Source of the DNA: Pelagibacteraceae bacterium AG-414-M23
GTDB lineage: Bacteria > Pseudomonadota > Alphaproteobacteria > Pelagibacterales > Pelagibacteraceae
DNA length: 58,579 nucleotides
NCBI GenBank assembly: GCA_003214525.1
Contig: QCLN01000007.1
Location: 1-58,579, forward strand
Direction: 5' to 3'
Positions 41,299 to 52,099 of the stretch are shown in pieces. Position numbers and translations under genes: made by a program. The notes below the pieces were generated by a model. It was given only the letters and a program-made list of their open reading frames with translations. It had not been told where the DNA came from and made no database searches. The first letter of the stretch is position 1. Every line of letters starts with the position of its first letter.

Positions 41299-41862
41299 AT
41301 GAAAAAAATTATATCGATAGCAGTTCTAGGTTTAATTATAACTTCAAATGCTATGGCTGTTGAGGAAGTAGAATACGAGATAATAAAAGCAAATGAAGTT
41401 TATGAAGTTAGGAAATATTCTGATCGTTTAGCTATTGAAACTTTAAGCACAAATCAAAATAGTGGCTTTAGAAAACTGTTCAACTACATTTCAGGCAGCA
41501 ACCAAAAAAAAGAAGAAATTAAAATGACAGCTCCTGTCACTCAGGTAAAAAAAAATGGAAAAATGACAATGCAATTTTATTTACCTTCAAAATTTAACAA
41601 AGGAAATGTACCAAACCCAACCAATTCAGATGTAAAGGTATTAGATATCAAAGGAGGTTATTATGCTGTTATTAAGTATTCAGGAAGATCTTCAGATAGT
41701 AATTTTATTAAACACAAGGATATTTTAGAAGAAGAATTAAAAAATAATAATATATTAATTTTGGGTCCACCCATCAAAGCAATTTACAATGGCCCTTTTA
41801 CTTTACCTATGCTTAGAAGAAATGAGGCAATGTTTGAGATTGATATAAAAACTGCAACTTAA
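41299..41862 (+). CDS. SOUL-family haem-binding-like protein, exported
   Basis: A 187-residue protein with a signal peptide (residues 1-20, ending AMA). The mature part matches the SOUL/HBP fold: YEIIKANEVYEVRKYSDR at the start, IKMTAPVTQV in the middle and GPFTLPMLRRNEAMFEI at the end. Relatives bind haem or tetrapyrroles; haem binding here is inferred. The GFA gene follows with a ribosome site AAGGAG overlapping the stop codon. Confidence 0.88.
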   Translation: MKKIISIAVLGLIITSNAMAVEEVEYEIIKANEVYEVRKYSDRLAIETLSTNQNSGFRKLFNYISGSNQKKEEIKMTAPVTQVKKNGKMTMQFYLPSKFNKGNVPNPTNSDVKVLDIKGGYYAVIKYSGRSSDSNFIKHKDILEEELKNNNILILGPPIKAIYNGPFTLPMLRRNEAMFEIDIKTAT

Positions 41863-41874
41863 GGAGAAATATAA

Positions 41875-42243
41875 ATGAAAAAATTAACATGCCACTGTGG
41901 AGGAGTAGAAGCAGAAGTTAATGTTCCTAAAAGCGGATTTGAAAAAATTATGCGTTGCAATTGTTCTATCTGTAAAAGAAAAGGATACATCATAGGAGTT
42001 ATTGGACCAGATGATTTTAAACTAGTTAAAGGAGAAGATCTTTTAACACTTTATCAATTTAAAACAAAAACTGCTCAACATTATTTTTGTAAAGTTTGTG
42101 GCATTCATACTCACAATAGACCAAGAAGTAATCCAAAAATATATGGTGTAAATATTGCTTGTGTTGAAGGTGTTAAGCCATTTGAGATAGAAAATGTTCC
42201 AGTTAATGATGGAGAAAACCATCCGTTAGATCAAAAAAAATGA
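41875..42243 (+). CDS. GFA (CENP-V/Mss4-like) zinc protein
   Basis: A 122-residue protein of the glutathione-dependent formaldehyde-activating enzyme-like family. Zinc cysteines are grouped as TCHCGGVE near the start, RCNCSICKRKG, and FCKVCGIHTHN. Most members have no proven activity, so the formaldehyde name is only a family label. Translation is probably coupled to the SOUL gene. Confidence 0.87.
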   Translation: MKKLTCHCGGVEAEVNVPKSGFEKIMRCNCSICKRKGYIIGVIGPDDFKLVKGEDLLTLYQFKTKTAQHYFCKVCGIHTHNRPRSNPKIYGVNIACVEGVKPFEIENVPVNDGENHPLDQKK

Positions 42244-42251
42244 TTTAAATT

Positions 42252-43181
42252 ATGAAATCCGTCAGCGATTGTTTTACAAAAGTAAAAAAAAATTGTTTTC
42301 AGTTTATTAAATCTCAAGAAACATCGACTAATAAATTTAAGAATAAAGATAGGATGTTAAAATCCTATTTAATACCTTTGTGTTTTTGGATTTCGAAAAA
42401 AATAAATAGAAAAAAAACATTAATTATTGGTGTGGCAGGCGGTCAAGGTGCAGGCAAAACAACAATAACATCTATAGCATCTTTAATATTAAGAAAATAT
42501 TTTAAGTTAAATGTTTTTAAAATATCAATTGATGATTTTTATAAAACAAGAAATGAAAGAAAAAAATTATCTTTAAATAAACATCCATTATTAATGACAA
42601 GAGGCGTGCCAGGTACTCATGATCATAAAATAATATCAAATTTTTTTAAAGAGATTAAAAGCAAGAACTTTAAAAATATTACATTACCAAAGTTTGATAA
42701 ATCTATAGATGATAGACACGAAAATAAACTATGGTATAAAGTTACCACAAAGCCCGATGTTGTTATATTTGAAGGCTGGTGTGTTGGTGCCAAAGCTCAA
42801 AATAGTTCAAAAATCAAGAAACCAATAAATTCTTTAGAAAAAATTAAAGATCCCAATTTAATTTGGAGAAAATATGTTAATACTCAATTAAAAACAAATT
42901 ATAAAAAACTTTTTAATCATTTAGATGAAATTATTTATCTTAAATCAAGTAGCTTTAAGTTGCTTCAAAAATGGAGAATAAAACAAGAAAAAAGGTTATG
43001 GTTGAATTCAAAAAAGAAAAAAAATTTTAAAATTATGAAAAAAGTTGATGTTATTAATTTTATGCAAACATACCAAAGAATTACTCAAAATATGTTTAAA
43101 GATGCGCCAAAATATGCATCGATTATTTTTAAATTAGACAGTAAACATCAGATCAATTCAGCTATTTATAAAAAAAGATGA
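42252..43181 (+). CDS. P-loop kinase, D-glycerate 3-kinase-like
   Basis: A 309-residue kinase. The Walker A motif is GGQGAGKT at 63-70. The DDFYKTRNER segment, LLMTRGVPGTHD and IFEGWCVGAKAQ are typical of the plant-type glycerate kinase/YggC group. Phosphorylating D-glycerate would feed glycolate or serine breakdown into glycolysis; this is a family inference. The end overlaps the tolC start by 4 bp. Confidence 0.82.
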   Translation: MKSVSDCFTKVKKNCFQFIKSQETSTNKFKNKDRMLKSYLIPLCFWISKKINRKKTLIIGVAGGQGAGKTTITSIASLILRKYFKLNVFKISIDDFYKTRNERKKLSLNKHPLLMTRGVPGTHDHKIISNFFKEIKSKNFKNITLPKFDKSIDDRHENKLWYKVTTKPDVVIFEGWCVGAKAQNSSKIKKPINSLEKIKDPNLIWRKYVNTQLKTNYKKLFNHLDEIIYLKSSSFKLLQKWRIKQEKRLWLNSKKKKNFKIMKKVDVINFMQTYQRITQNMFKDAPKYASIIFKLDSKHQINSAIYKKR

Positions 43182-44473
43182 AAAAGATACTAACAGTTAT
43201 ATTTATATCGCTATTATTCTCTTCAAATGCTTTTGCACAAACAATTTTGCAGGCTCTAAAAGAAGCATACAATAGCAATGTAGAATTAAACGCTGAAAGA
43301 GAAAATTTAATTGTATCTGAACAAGATTTGAAAATTAAAAGAAGTGAATATCTTCCAAGCGCTACTATAACTACCTCGAAAAGCAAGGAGGATACAAATA
43401 AACTTACAAATCAATCAGGGGGAGATGCATCTATTAATGATGTAGACCCTCTATCAACTATAATTAAATTAGAACAAACTATAATTGATTTTGGAAGAGA
43501 TGCAGATTACCAAAAGAAAAAAGTTGGCATTGACTTGGCTAGAATAAAATTATTAAAAAAAGAACAAGATATTTTGTATAAAGCGATAGAGGCTTATTCA
43601 GGTTTAGTTGCAGCAAAAGAAAAAGAGGAAATTAATAGAAAAAATGTTGAATTAAAAATATCTCAATTAGAAACAGACAGAATTAGATTAGAAAGAGCAG
43701 AAGTTAAATTGTCTGATGTAGCTCAATCAGAATCTTCTTTGGCGGGCGCAGAAGCTCAATATATTCAATCACAAAATGAAGTTGTAATAAGTAAACTAAA
43801 TTATGAAAATGTAATTGGTAATGTAAATGAAAGTAATTTACAGAAATCAATACAAGCAATTGCAAATGTTCCAGCAAGTTTAGAAAGTGCTATCGAACTA
43901 TCTAAAAAAAATAATCAAGATGTTAAGATTGCTGAATTAGAATTAGAACAAGCTGAAAAAGATATAACCATTGCAAAATCAGATTTAGCTCCAACAGCAA
44001 GTTTATCTCTTGAAAGATCTTATACAGAAGATTTAAGTACAACTTATGATGAAAGAGAAAAAGATGTTTTAAAAGCAACAGTTAGTTGGCCGTTTTATTC
44101 TGGTGGAAAGAAATATGCAACAATAGATAAGAACCAAAGCATTAAAGTTAGACAAAGATTACTTTTAGATAATGCAATAAAAAATAACTTAACTGGAGTT
44201 ACAAGCGCTTGGATAAATCTTCAATCTTCAGAAAGTTTTTTAGATTCTGTAAGAGCACAAGTTAAAGCTGCGGAAATAGCAAATGAAGGAATTACTGCTG
44301 AGTATCAAAGTGGAGCTGGCTCAAGATCAACTTTAGACGTTATTCAATCCAACACACTATTGTTAAATGCTCAAATTTCTCTTGCCAATTCAGAAAGAAA
44401 TTATTTGCTTTCTCAATACAATCTTTTAAAGTCAGTTGGTCTATTAACTAGCAGCTATCTAAATCTCAAGTAA
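43178..44473 (+). CDS. tolC: TolC-family outer membrane efflux channel
   Basis: Outer-membrane channel with a long periplasmic coiled-coil barrel, used in type I secretion and drug efflux. A signal peptide (residues 1-20, ending AFA) precedes two repeated OEP halves: LKEAYNSNVELNAERENL in the first and ELSKKNNQDVKIAELELEQAEKD in the second. Length 431 is typical. No partner ABC or RND pump gene is next to it. Confidence 0.92.
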   Translation: MKKILTVIFISLLFSSNAFAQTILQALKEAYNSNVELNAERENLIVSEQDLKIKRSEYLPSATITTSKSKEDTNKLTNQSGGDASINDVDPLSTIIKLEQTIIDFGRDADYQKKKVGIDLARIKLLKKEQDILYKAIEAYSGLVAAKEKEEINRKNVELKISQLETDRIRLERAEVKLSDVAQSESSLAGAEAQYIQSQNEVVISKLNYENVIGNVNESNLQKSIQAIANVPASLESAIELSKKNNQDVKIAELELEQAEKDITIAKSDLAPTASLSLERSYTEDLSTTYDEREKDVLKATVSWPFYSGGKKYATIDKNQSIKVRQRLLLDNAIKNNLTGVTSAWINLQSSESFLDSVRAQVKAAEIANEGITAEYQSGAGSRSTLDVIQSNTLLLNAQISLANSERNYLLSQYNLLKSVGLLTSSYLNLK

Positions 44474-44506
44474 AACAGGCCTTTTTTTAGAAAATAAATA
44501 TTTATA

Positions 44507-44536
44507 TTGCAAAAGAGAACAAAAGTAGTACATAAT
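44507..44536 (+). promoter_or_regulatory. recA promoter with LexA-like operator
   Basis: A -35-like TTGCAA (44507-44512) and a -10-like CATAAT (44531-44536) are 18 bp apart. Between them lies GAAC-AAAAGTA-GTAC (44517-44531), which matches the umuD LexA box at 12 of 15 positions and departs from GAAC-N7-GAAC by one base. Confidence 0.65.
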
Positions 44537-44581
44537 AAATCATGATTCGACTGTTAAAAAACGTAAAAAAAGAGGCAAAAA

Positions 44582-45697
44582 ATGACGAAAAATAACCTAA
44601 AAGTGGTGAAATCCACAAAAGATAAAGAATTGGAAAGCAAAGAAAAAAATAAAGCTTTAGACGCTGCAATAAGCCAAATCACAGATAACTTTGGAAAAGG
44701 TTCTGTAATGAAGCTTGGCGAGCAAAAAGCCATGGATATAGAGTCTATTTCTACAGGATCTTTAAGCTTAGACTTGGCACTTGGAATTGGTGGTTTGCCA
44801 AAGGGAAGAATTGTTGAAATTTATGGACCAGAGTCATCTGGAAAAACAACATTAGCATTACAAGTTGTAGCTGAAGCACAAAAAGCAGGTGGAATTTGTG
44901 GATTTGTTGATGCTGAACATGCATTAGATCCAGTTTATGCAAAAAAACTAGGAGTAAATACTGAAGAACTGTTAATTTCCCAACCAGACACTGGAGAACA
45001 AGCTTTAGAAATAACTGATACTTTAATTAAATCTGGCTCAATGTCTGTTCTTGTAATTGACTCAGTGGCAGCATTAACTCCAAGAGCAGAAATAGAAGGT
45101 GATATGGGAGACCATCACGTTGGTCTTCAAGCAAGATTAATGAGTCAGGCATTAAGAAAATTAACTGGCTCAGTTTCTAGAACAAACACAATGGTTATTT
45201 TCATTAACCAAATTAGAATGAAAATAGGTGTAATGTTTGGTAGTCCAGAGACAACATCAGGTGGAAACTCTTTAAAATTCTATTCTTCTGTAAGAATGGA
45301 TATTAGAAGAATTGGTGCAATAAAAGATAAAGAAGAGATAATTGGAAATACTACCAGAGTAAAAGTTGTGAAAAATAAAGTTGCACCTCCATTCAAAGTT
45401 GTCGAGTTTGACTTGATGTATGGAAAGGGAATTAGTAAAACAGGTGAACTTATTGATTTAGGTGCTAAAGCTGAAATCGTTGAGAAATCAGGGGCTTGGT
45501 ACGCATATAAAGGTGAAAAAATTGGCCAAGGAAAAGAAAATGCAAAACTTTATCTTGAGCAAAATCCTAAGGCAGCAGCAGAAATTGAAATGGCTATAAG
45601 AGAAAAAGCTGGATTAATCTCCAAGAAGATTGAAGGAAATCCTATCGAAAAGGAAAAAGTAGCACCTGCTGAAGAAATACCTTCAAAAAAGAATTAG
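44582..45697 (+). CDS. recA: Recombinase RecA
   Basis: Strand-exchange protein and co-protease for LexA and UmuD. Walker A is [13 protein letters not shown]; the [15 protein letters not shown] and [20 protein letters not shown] segments (loops L1 and L2) are intact. Length 371 includes an N-terminal extension and a charged C-terminal tail. A ribosome site (AGAGG) precedes the ATG. It is monocistronic, with its own promoter and terminator. Confidence 0.98.
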   Translation: MTKNNLKVVKSTKDKELESKEKNKALDAAISQITDNFGKGSVMKLGEQKAMDIESISTGSLSLDLALGIGGLPKGRIVEIYGPESSGKTTLALQVVAEAQKAGGICGFVDAEHALDPVYAKKLGVNTEELLISQPDTGEQALEITDTLIKSGSMSVLVIDSVAALTPRAEIEGDMGDHHVGLQARLMSQALRKLTGSVSRTNTMVIFINQIRMKIGVMFGSPETTSGGNSLKFYSSVRMDIRRIGAIKDKEEIIGNTTRVKVVKNKVAPPFKVVEFDLMYGKGISKTGELIDLGAKAEIVEKSGAWYAYKGEKIGQGKENAKLYLEQNPKAAAEIEMAIREKAGLISKKIEGNPIEKEKVAPAEEIPSKKN

Positions 45698-45717
45698 CAG
45701 ATAACTTTTAGTTGTTT

Positions 45718-45746
45718 AAAAGGGCGCTCGAAAGAGCGCCTTTTTC
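45718..45746 (+). terminator. Rho-independent terminator of recA
   Basis: The stem GGCGCTC/GAGCGCC closes a stable GAAA tetraloop and is followed by five T residues; flanking A and T residues lengthen the stem. It lies about 20 bp after the recA stop. Confidence 0.95.
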
Positions 45747-45795
45747 CTATTTTTAGACATATAGACATAGAAAAAAAATGCTGTATTTATGGAAT

Positions 45796-48459
45796 ATGGC
45801 AAAAACTCTTAATGAAATAAGAACTACTTTTCTTAAATATTTTGAGAAAAATGATCACACTATTGTTGAATCTAGCAACTTGGTTCCCAATAATGATCCA
45901 ACACTGATGTTTGCCAATTCAGGAATGGTCCAATTTAAAAATGTATTTACTGGTCTCGAGAAAAGAAACTATGTAAGAGCAACAACTTCACAAAAATGTG
46001 TGAGAGCAGGTGGCAAGCATAATGATTTAGAAAATGTAGGTTACACACCTAGACACCATACATTTTTTGAGATGCTTGGTAACTTCTCATTTGGAGACTA
46101 TTTTAAAGATAGAGCAATAGAGCTTGCTTGGAATTTAGTTACCAAAGATTTTGGTATAGACAAAAAAAGACTATATGTAACAGTTTTTCACGAGGACGAT
46201 GAAGCATTTAATTTCTGGAAGAAAATTGCAGGTTTAAGTGAAGATAGAATAATTAGAATACCAACTTCAGATAATTTTTGGTCCATGGGAGAAAAAGGCC
46301 CGTGTGGTCCTTGTTCTGAAATATTTTTTGATCATGGGGATAAATTAAAAGGTGGTCTACCAGGCACAAAAGATCAAGATGGAGATCGTTATATTGAAAT
46401 TTGGAATCTTGTATTTATGCAATTTGAACAAGTTTCAAAAGATAAAAGAATTAATTTGCCTAAACCATCCGTTGATACAGGAATGGGACTTGAAAGAATG
46501 GCCGCTTTATTACAAGGCACTCATGATAATTATGAAACAGATCATTTCCAAAAGATTATTAATACAACAGCTGAAACTGTAAAAAAAAAACCAGATCAGA
46601 ACAATATATCAAGTTTTAGAGTAATAGCTGACCATTTAAGAGCCAGCTCATTTTTAATTGCCGAAGGTGTTTTGCCATCTAATGAAGGAAGAGGATATGT
46701 TCTTAGAAGAATAATGAGAAGAGGCATGAGGCATTCTCATTTATTAGGATCTAAGGAGCCAATCTTTTTTAATATATTTAAAACTTTGATGGATGAAATG
46801 TCTGGTAACTATCCTGAAATTAAAAGAGCTGAAGCATTGATTAAGGAAACTTTAAAAATGGAAGAGGAAAAATTTTTAGTTCTTCTAGATAGAGGAATGA
46901 AAATATTAGATGAGGAAATTTCCAAGATAGATAAAATTTTACCTGGCGAAGTTGCTTTTAAGCTTTATGACACATATGGCTTCCCTTTGGATTTGACTCA
47001 AGATATTTTAAAAAATAAATCACTAAAAATTGATAATCAAAAATTTGAAGAATTGATGAAGAAAAGTAGGGAGCTTGCTAAGAAAAATTGGAAAGGATCA
47101 GGAGATAGCGCTGTTGATCACATATGGTTTGCAATTAAAGATAAATTAGGACCAACAGAATTTCTTGGTTACGAAACAGGGCAAGCTGAAGGAGTTATTA
47201 AATCTTTACTAAAAAAAAACGAACAGGTTAAATTATTAAAGGCTGGCGATGAAGGAATGATTATTGTTAACCAAACTCCTTTTTATGGGGAGTCAGGAGG
47301 TCAAGTTGGTGATACCGGAGAAATAGTTTCTAATAATTTTAAATTTAAAGTTTCAGATGTTCAAAAAAAATTGGGAGATCTCCTTGTTCATTATGGAAAA
47401 GTAATCTCAGGTGAAATTAAAATTAGCGAAAGTGTTGAGTTAAAAATTGATGTTGAAAGAAGAGAAAATATAAGAGCTTATCATTCAGCAACACATTTGT
47501 TACATGAGTCTCTCAGAAGAGTTTTGGGAACACACGTAACGCAAAAAGGATCTTTGGTTGAGGCTGACAGATTAAGATTTGATTTCAGCCATATGAAACC
47601 AATAACGCCAGATGAAATAAATAAAATAGAGAGTTATGTTAATTCAATAGTTGATACAAAATCTGAAGTAAAAACTAGACTTATGACACCAAAAGAAGCT
47701 GTCGATAATGGAGCCCTAGCTCTTTTTGGTGAAAAATATGGTGATGAAGTAAGAGTATTATCTATGGGAAATGAAAAAAGTAAATATTTCTCAACTGAAT
47801 TATGCGGTGGAACTCATGTTAGAAACACGGGTGATATTGGCAAATTTAAAATCATAAATCAATCTTCAATAGCAGCTGGAGTTAGAAGGGTTGAGGCTTT
47901 AAGAGAAAAACAGTTAGAACAATATCTAAAAAACAAAGAAAAACTTTCAGATATTTCTGCACAAAAAAGTGAAGAAGTTATAAAAGATCTTTCTGAAAAA
48001 ATAACTAAATTTGGTGTAAAACCAAATTTAAATAAGAAAAATCAAAATGAAATAATTAAAGAATTAACAAAACAACTAGATCAATTGTCTGTTGGATTAA
48101 TTCTTCAAGATAAAACTAAAAATATTTTTTCTGACGAAACAATAAAAGGTACTAAAGTTAGACTTCAAAAAATACAAGATCTACCAACTAAAGAACTAAG
48201 AAAATTAGTTGATAAAGGAAAAAAAGATTTAGGAGAAGGAATTATAATTGTATTTGCAATTAAAGAAGATAAAATTGGTCTAGCTGTAGGAGTGACAGAT
48301 AGTTTAACTAAAAAATATAATGCTGTTGATTTTGCAAAAAAAGGATCAGAAATTATAGGTGGAAAAGGCGGTGGTGGTAGACCAGATTTTGCTCAAGCTG
48401 GCGGTGTAGAAATTAATAAAATTGATAAAGCAATTACGAAATTGAAATCTTTAATTTAA
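45796..48459 (+). CDS. alaS: Alanyl-tRNA synthetase
   Basis: Charges tRNA-Ala. Class II core motifs are visible near the start ([18 protein letters not shown]). The editing domain carries its zinc residues ([16 protein letters not shown] and the CGGTHV segment), and the C-terminal oligomerisation domain has [14 protein letters not shown] choose the ATG at 45796 since AlaS proteins usually start just before LNEIRxxFLxYF; ATG at 45778 would add six residues. Length 887. It ends 9 bp inside the opposing icd gene. Confidence 0.97.
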   Translation: MAKTLNEIRTTFLKYFEKNDHTIVESSNLVPNNDPTLMFANSGMVQFKNVFTGLEKRNYVRATTSQKCVRAGGKHNDLENVGYTPRHHTFFEMLGNFSFGDYFKDRAIELAWNLVTKDFGIDKKRLYVTVFHEDDEAFNFWKKIAGLSEDRIIRIPTSDNFWSMGEKGPCGPCSEIFFDHGDKLKGGLPGTKDQDGDRYIEIWNLVFMQFEQVSKDKRINLPKPSVDTGMGLERMAALLQGTHDNYETDHFQKIINTTAETVKKKPDQNNISSFRVIADHLRASSFLIAEGVLPSNEGRGYVLRRIMRRGMRHSHLLGSKEPIFFNIFKTLMDEMSGNYPEIKRAEALIKETLKMEEEKFLVLLDRGMKILDEEISKIDKILPGEVAFKLYDTYGFPLDLTQDILKNKSLKIDNQKFEELMKKSRELAKKNWKGSGDSAVDHIWFAIKDKLGPTEFLGYETGQAEGVIKSLLKKNEQVKLLKAGDEGMIIVNQTPFYGESGGQVGDTGEIVSNNFKFKVSDVQKKLGDLLVHYGKVISGEIKISESVELKIDVERRENIRAYHSATHLLHESLRRVLGTHVTQKGSLVEADRLRFDFSHMKPITPDEINKIESYVNSIVDTKSEVKTRLMTPKEAVDNGALALFGEKYGDEVRVLSMGNEKSKYFSTELCGGTHVRNTGDIGKFKIINQSSIAAGVRRVEALREKQLEQYLKNKEKLSDISAQKSEEVIKDLSEKITKFGVKPNLNKKNQNEIIKELTKQLDQLSVGLILQDKTKNIFSDETIKGTKVRLQKIQDLPTKELRKLVDKGKKDLGEGIIIVFAIKEDKIGLAVGVTDSLTKKYNAVDFAKKGSEIIGGKGGGGRPDFAQAGGVEINKIDKAITKLKSLI

Positions 48460-49665
48460 TTTTTTTTTCAAATTTAAATCAATTGTATCTAGGAATTGAT
48501 TGGTATTTAAGTATTTAGCATTCGGACTTACGAGAATTGCTAAATCTTTGGTCATTGAACCGTTTTCAACAGTATCTACACAAACTTTTTCCAAAGTTTT
48601 TATAAACTTTTTTAGATCCTCATTACCATCAATTTTTCCTCTATGGTATAAACCTCTTGCCCATGCAAAAATAGATGCTATTGGATTAGTTGATGTTTCT
48701 TTACCTTGTTGATGTAGTCTATAATGTCTTGTTACTGTTCCATGAGCAGCTTCTGCTTCTATAGTTTTACCATCAGGCGTCATTAGAACACTAGTCATTA
48801 ATCCCAAAGATCCAAAGCCTTGTGCAACAGTGTCAGACTGAACATCTCCATCATAGTTTTTACATGCCCAAATATAATTTCCATTCCATTTTAATGCACA
48901 TGCTACCATATCGTCTATAAGCCTATGTTCGTAAGTTATTTTTCTTTCTTCAAATTTTGCTTTAAATTCTTTTTCATAAACTTCTTGAAACAGATCTTTA
49001 AATCTACCATCATATTTTTTTAAAATTGTATTTTTAGTAGAAAGATAAACAGGCCACCTTCTGTTTAGACCATAGTTCATACAGGATCTTGCAAAATCTT
49101 TTATAGACTGATCTAAATTGTACATTGATAAAGCTACTCCTGGACCTGGAAAATTAAATACCTCATATTCTTTTTTTTCTTTACCATCTTCAGAAGTCCA
49201 TTTGATTTCTAACTTACCTTTTCCTGGAACTTGAAAGTCAGTTGCTCTATATTGATCTCCGAATGCATGCCTTCCTATACAAATCGGATTTTTCCAACTC
49301 GGAATTAATTTTGGAATATTTTTACAAAGTATTGGTTCTCTAAAAACCGTTCCTCCTAAAATATTTCTTATTGTGCCATTTGGAGATCTCCACATTTTTT
49401 TAAGATTAAATTCTTTGACCCTTTGCTCGTCTGGAGTAATTGTTGCGCACTTAATTCCTACTCCATATTTTTTTATTGCGTTTGCACAATCAATAGTTAT
49501 TTTGTCTGAAGTTTTATCTCTACTTTTTATCCCAAGATCATAATATTTTATATCCAGATCTAAATAAGGGAGTATAAGTTTGTTTTTTATAAAACTCCAA
49601 ATCACTCTTGTCATTTCATCGCCATCTAGCTCAACAATTGGGTTTTTTACCTTAATTTTGCTCAT
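48451..49665 (-). CDS. icd: NADP-dependent isocitrate dehydrogenase
   Basis: TCA-cycle enzyme that gives 2-oxoglutarate and NADPH. At 404 residues, with the opening [19 protein letters not shown] and GGTVFREPI, it belongs to the eukaryote-like homodimeric NADP type common in alphaproteobacteria, not the E. coli type. [25 protein letters not shown] carries the metal-binding aspartates. It is divergent from psd. Confidence 0.96.
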   Translation of the reverse strand: MSKIKVKNPIVELDGDEMTRVIWSFIKNKLILPYLDLDIKYYDLGIKSRDKTSDKITIDCANAIKKYGVGIKCATITPDEQRVKEFNLKKMWRSPNGTIRNILGGTVFREPILCKNIPKLIPSWKNPICIGRHAFGDQYRATDFQVPGKGKLEIKWTSEDGKEKKEYEVFNFPGPGVALSMYNLDQSIKDFARSCMNYGLNRRWPVYLSTKNTILKKYDGRFKDLFQEVYEKEFKAKFEERKITYEHRLIDDMVACALKWNGNYIWACKNYDGDVQSDTVAQGFGSLGLMTSVLMTPDGKTIEAEAAHGTVTRHYRLHQQGKETSTNPIASIFAWARGLYHRGKIDGNEDLKKFIKTLEKVCVDTVENGSMTKDLAILVSPNAKYLNTNQFLDTIDLNLKKKLN

Positions 49666-49745
49666 ATTTAATTATATATCTTATTAATTGAATTTTGGAG
49701 TTTTATATACATATTAAAGGCAAATTATCAAATTAATGATTGATT

Positions 49746-50393
49746 ATGATAGATAAAGTTTTTCCAAAAATCCACTCAGAAGGATATAGGTATTTAGTTA
49801 TATTCGGGGTAGTAACATTAGTATTATATTTCATTAGTTCATTGCTGGGACATGTAGGATTATTATTAACTATCTGGTGCTACTATTTTTTTAGAGATCC
49901 TGAAAGGCAATCAATTAAGAGCGATGAATATCTTGTTAGTCCAGCTGATGGTGAGATAATAAAAGTAGAGGAAGTAAATGGACCTAAAGAATTAGGACTT
50001 GAGGAAAAAAAATTTACTAAGATTAGCATATTTATGAACGTATTTGATTGTCATGTAAATAGAACCCCATGTTCAGGCACGATTTCAGAAATAACTTATA
50101 AACCTGGTAAATTTATTAATGCATCTTTAGATAAAGCAAGCGAGGACAATGAAAGATGTTATTATAAAATCAAAAATTCATTCGGAGAAGATATTATTAT
50201 AGTTCAAATAGCAGGATTAATAGCAAGAAGAATTGTAACAGAATGTTCCAAGGATGACAATATTGAACAAGGTTCAAGAATTGGAATGATTAGATTTGGA
50301 AGCAGAGCAGATGTATATTTTGAAAACTATAAACCATTAGTTAAATTAGAACAAAGATCATTAGCAGGAGAAACTTTGTTAGCAAAGAGATAA
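49746..50393 (+). CDS. psd: Phosphatidylserine decarboxylase
   Basis: Pyruvoyl-dependent enzyme that makes phosphatidylethanolamine. It is the short form (215 residues) with two N-terminal membrane helices, FDCHVNRTPCSG in the middle and the self-cleavage site FGSR near the C-terminus, where serine becomes the pyruvoyl group. I use the ATG at 49746; a TTG at 49740 adds two residues. pssA follows directly on the same strand, which completes the pathway. Confidence 0.94.
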   Translation: MIDKVFPKIHSEGYRYLVIFGVVTLVLYFISSLLGHVGLLLTIWCYYFFRDPERQSIKSDEYLVSPADGEIIKVEEVNGPKELGLEEKKFTKISIFMNVFDCHVNRTPCSGTISEITYKPGKFINASLDKASEDNERCYYKIKNSFGEDIIIVQIAGLIARRIVTECSKDDNIEQGSRIGMIRFGSRADVYFENYKPLVKLEQRSLAGETLLAKR

Positions 50394-51188
50394 ATGGAAC
50401 CAAAAAAAAATTTTAAAGTTATAGCGCCAAGAAATCCAAGAGTTTTACTACCAAACATTTTTACTTTAGTTGGAGTTTGCATAGGATTAACATCAATTAA
50501 ATTTGCCTTCGATGGAAAATTTGAATTGGCAGTTATTGCAATTATCGTTGCGGGAATAATAGATGGTTTAGATGGAAGAATTGCAAGACTAATAGGTGGC
50601 GCATCTAAAGTTGGAAAAGAATTAGACTCACTCACAGATGTAATTAGTTTTGGAGTGGCTCCTGCTTTCATAATGTATTTCTTTATTATGAAAGATTTAG
50701 GAAGAATAGGGTGGTTAATTTCATTAATTTATGTTGTCTGCGTAGCTTTAAGATTAGCAAGATTTAATGTTGCTTCAAATGCAGAGCCATCTTGGAGAGA
50801 CAACTTTTTTCAGGGGATACCGTCACCCGCTGGAGGTATACTAGTTTTAATGCCACTAATATATAACTTTAGTGAAATCCAATTCATTAATATAAATTAT
50901 AATATAGCAGTACCATCATTGTTCTTAATAATTTCTGTGCTCTTAATAAGTAAACTGCCAACTTACTCATTAAAAAAAATTGTAGTTAGAAGAAGCGTAA
51001 CAATATTTTTACTTTTTAGTATTATATTATTTTTTGGTTTATTATTAATTTTTACTTTTAATACTATCTTTATAGCAAGTTTAATATATCTTTTAATTAT
51101 ACCAATAAGTTCAATCCATTATCTATCATTGAAGAAAAAATTTTCGACACAATTTGATGATAATGATGATCATGAAGATATACTTTAA
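50394..51188 (+). CDS. pssA: CDP-diacylglycerol--serine O-phosphatidyltransferase
   Basis: Membrane CDP-alcohol phosphotransferase that makes phosphatidylserine, the substrate for psd. The full family motif (DG-x2-GR-AR-x8-G-x3-D-x3-D) is seen in DGLDGRIARLIGGAS and ELDSLTDVISFG. About eight helices in 264 residues. It starts right after the psd stop and shares a base with the next gene (TAATG). Confidence 0.95.
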   Translation: MEPKKNFKVIAPRNPRVLLPNIFTLVGVCIGLTSIKFAFDGKFELAVIAIIVAGIIDGLDGRIARLIGGASKVGKELDSLTDVISFGVAPAFIMYFFIMKDLGRIGWLISLIYVVCVALRLARFNVASNAEPSWRDNFFQGIPSPAGGILVLMPLIYNFSEIQFININYNIAVPSLFLIISVLLISKLPTYSLKKIVVRRSVTIFLLFSIILFFGLLLIFTFNTIFIASLIYLLIIPISSIHYLSLKKKFSTQFDDNDDHEDIL

Positions 51189-52099
51189 TGAAAGAAAATA
51201 CCATTGTTTCACTTGCTGACTCAAATTATTTTGAGCTTCTTAATGAACTAATTGATTCAATTCAAAAATTTGAACAATCAAAAACTGTAGCGATATGCAT
51301 TCTGGATGCAGGACTAACAGATGAGCAAAAAAATATTCTTTTAAAAAAAGTTGATGAAATAAAAAATGCAGAGTGGGATATTGAAGTTCCTGGATTTAAA
51401 GTTAGAGGAAAAGAATGGTTAAAAAGCCAAGTTTCAAGAGCATTTATTCCAAAATATTTTCCTAACTACAATAAATACCTATGGATAGATTGTGATGCTT
51501 GGGTTCAAGAATGGCCTGTAATAGAACTTTATTTTAAAGCATGTGAAGATGGCAAACTTGGAATTACTCAAACTATGGCGCCAGGTTATAGAATAATTTC
51601 CAAAGTTAAATGGCTATTTGGAAAATTAGCAGTTATTAAATCCCAAAATTTTAAACACGCGATTAGCTCTAAGATTGGGATTGAAAAAGCTAGAAAGTTA
51701 GCATTTGCTCCACATATTAATATTGGAGTTTTTTCTTTAGAAAAAAATTCAAAATGTTGGGAAACTTGGCAAACAAACTTAAAACAAACATTAAGCTCCG
51801 GTCAAATCTTTGGATCAGAGGGTTTAGCAATTAATATGAGCGTTTATATCGATAATGTTGAAACAGAATTTTTACCTATAAATTGTAATTGGATTACTAG
51901 CAATTTACTCCCAAAGTTTGATGAAAGTAAAAATAAATTTGTAGAACCATTTCTACCAAACATATCAATAGGTATCATACACCTTGCGGCAGGAATTTGG
52001 AAAGATGGAAAAGACATGAGGTTAGATAAATCAATTAAAATAGATCTTGAGACTTTAAATAAAAATAAAGTTTCTAAAAGCCTTAGGTATTCAAATTAA
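51188..52099 (+). CDS. GT8-like glycosyltransferase
   Basis: A soluble 303-residue protein. The strand-DxD-strand element YLWIDCDAWVQEW and the HINIGVFSLEKNSKCW segment fit a GT-A glycosyltransferase of the GT8/nucleotide-diphospho-sugar transferase group. IGIIHLAAGIWKDG near the end resembles the C-terminal histidine region of those enzymes. Donor and acceptor are unknown. It is translationally coupled to pssA, so a lipid acceptor is possible but unproven. Confidence 0.72.
   Translation: MKENTIVSLADSNYFELLNELIDSIQKFEQSKTVAICILDAGLTDEQKNILLKKVDEIKNAEWDIEVPGFKVRGKEWLKSQVSRAFIPKYFPNYNKYLWIDCDAWVQEWPVIELYFKACEDGKLGITQTMAPGYRIISKVKWLFGKLAVIKSQNFKHAISSKIGIEKARKLAFAPHINIGVFSLEKNSKCWETWQTNLKQTLSSGQIFGSEGLAINMSVYIDNVETEFLPINCNWITSNLLPKFDESKNKFVEPFLPNISIGIIHLAAGIWKDGKDMRLDKSIKIDLETLNKNKVSKSLRYSN

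Noticed and set aside
44474..44500. Possible tolC terminator around CAGGCCTTTTTTT
   Set aside because: AGGCCT is self-complementary but too short to form a stem with a loop; no convincing hairpin.
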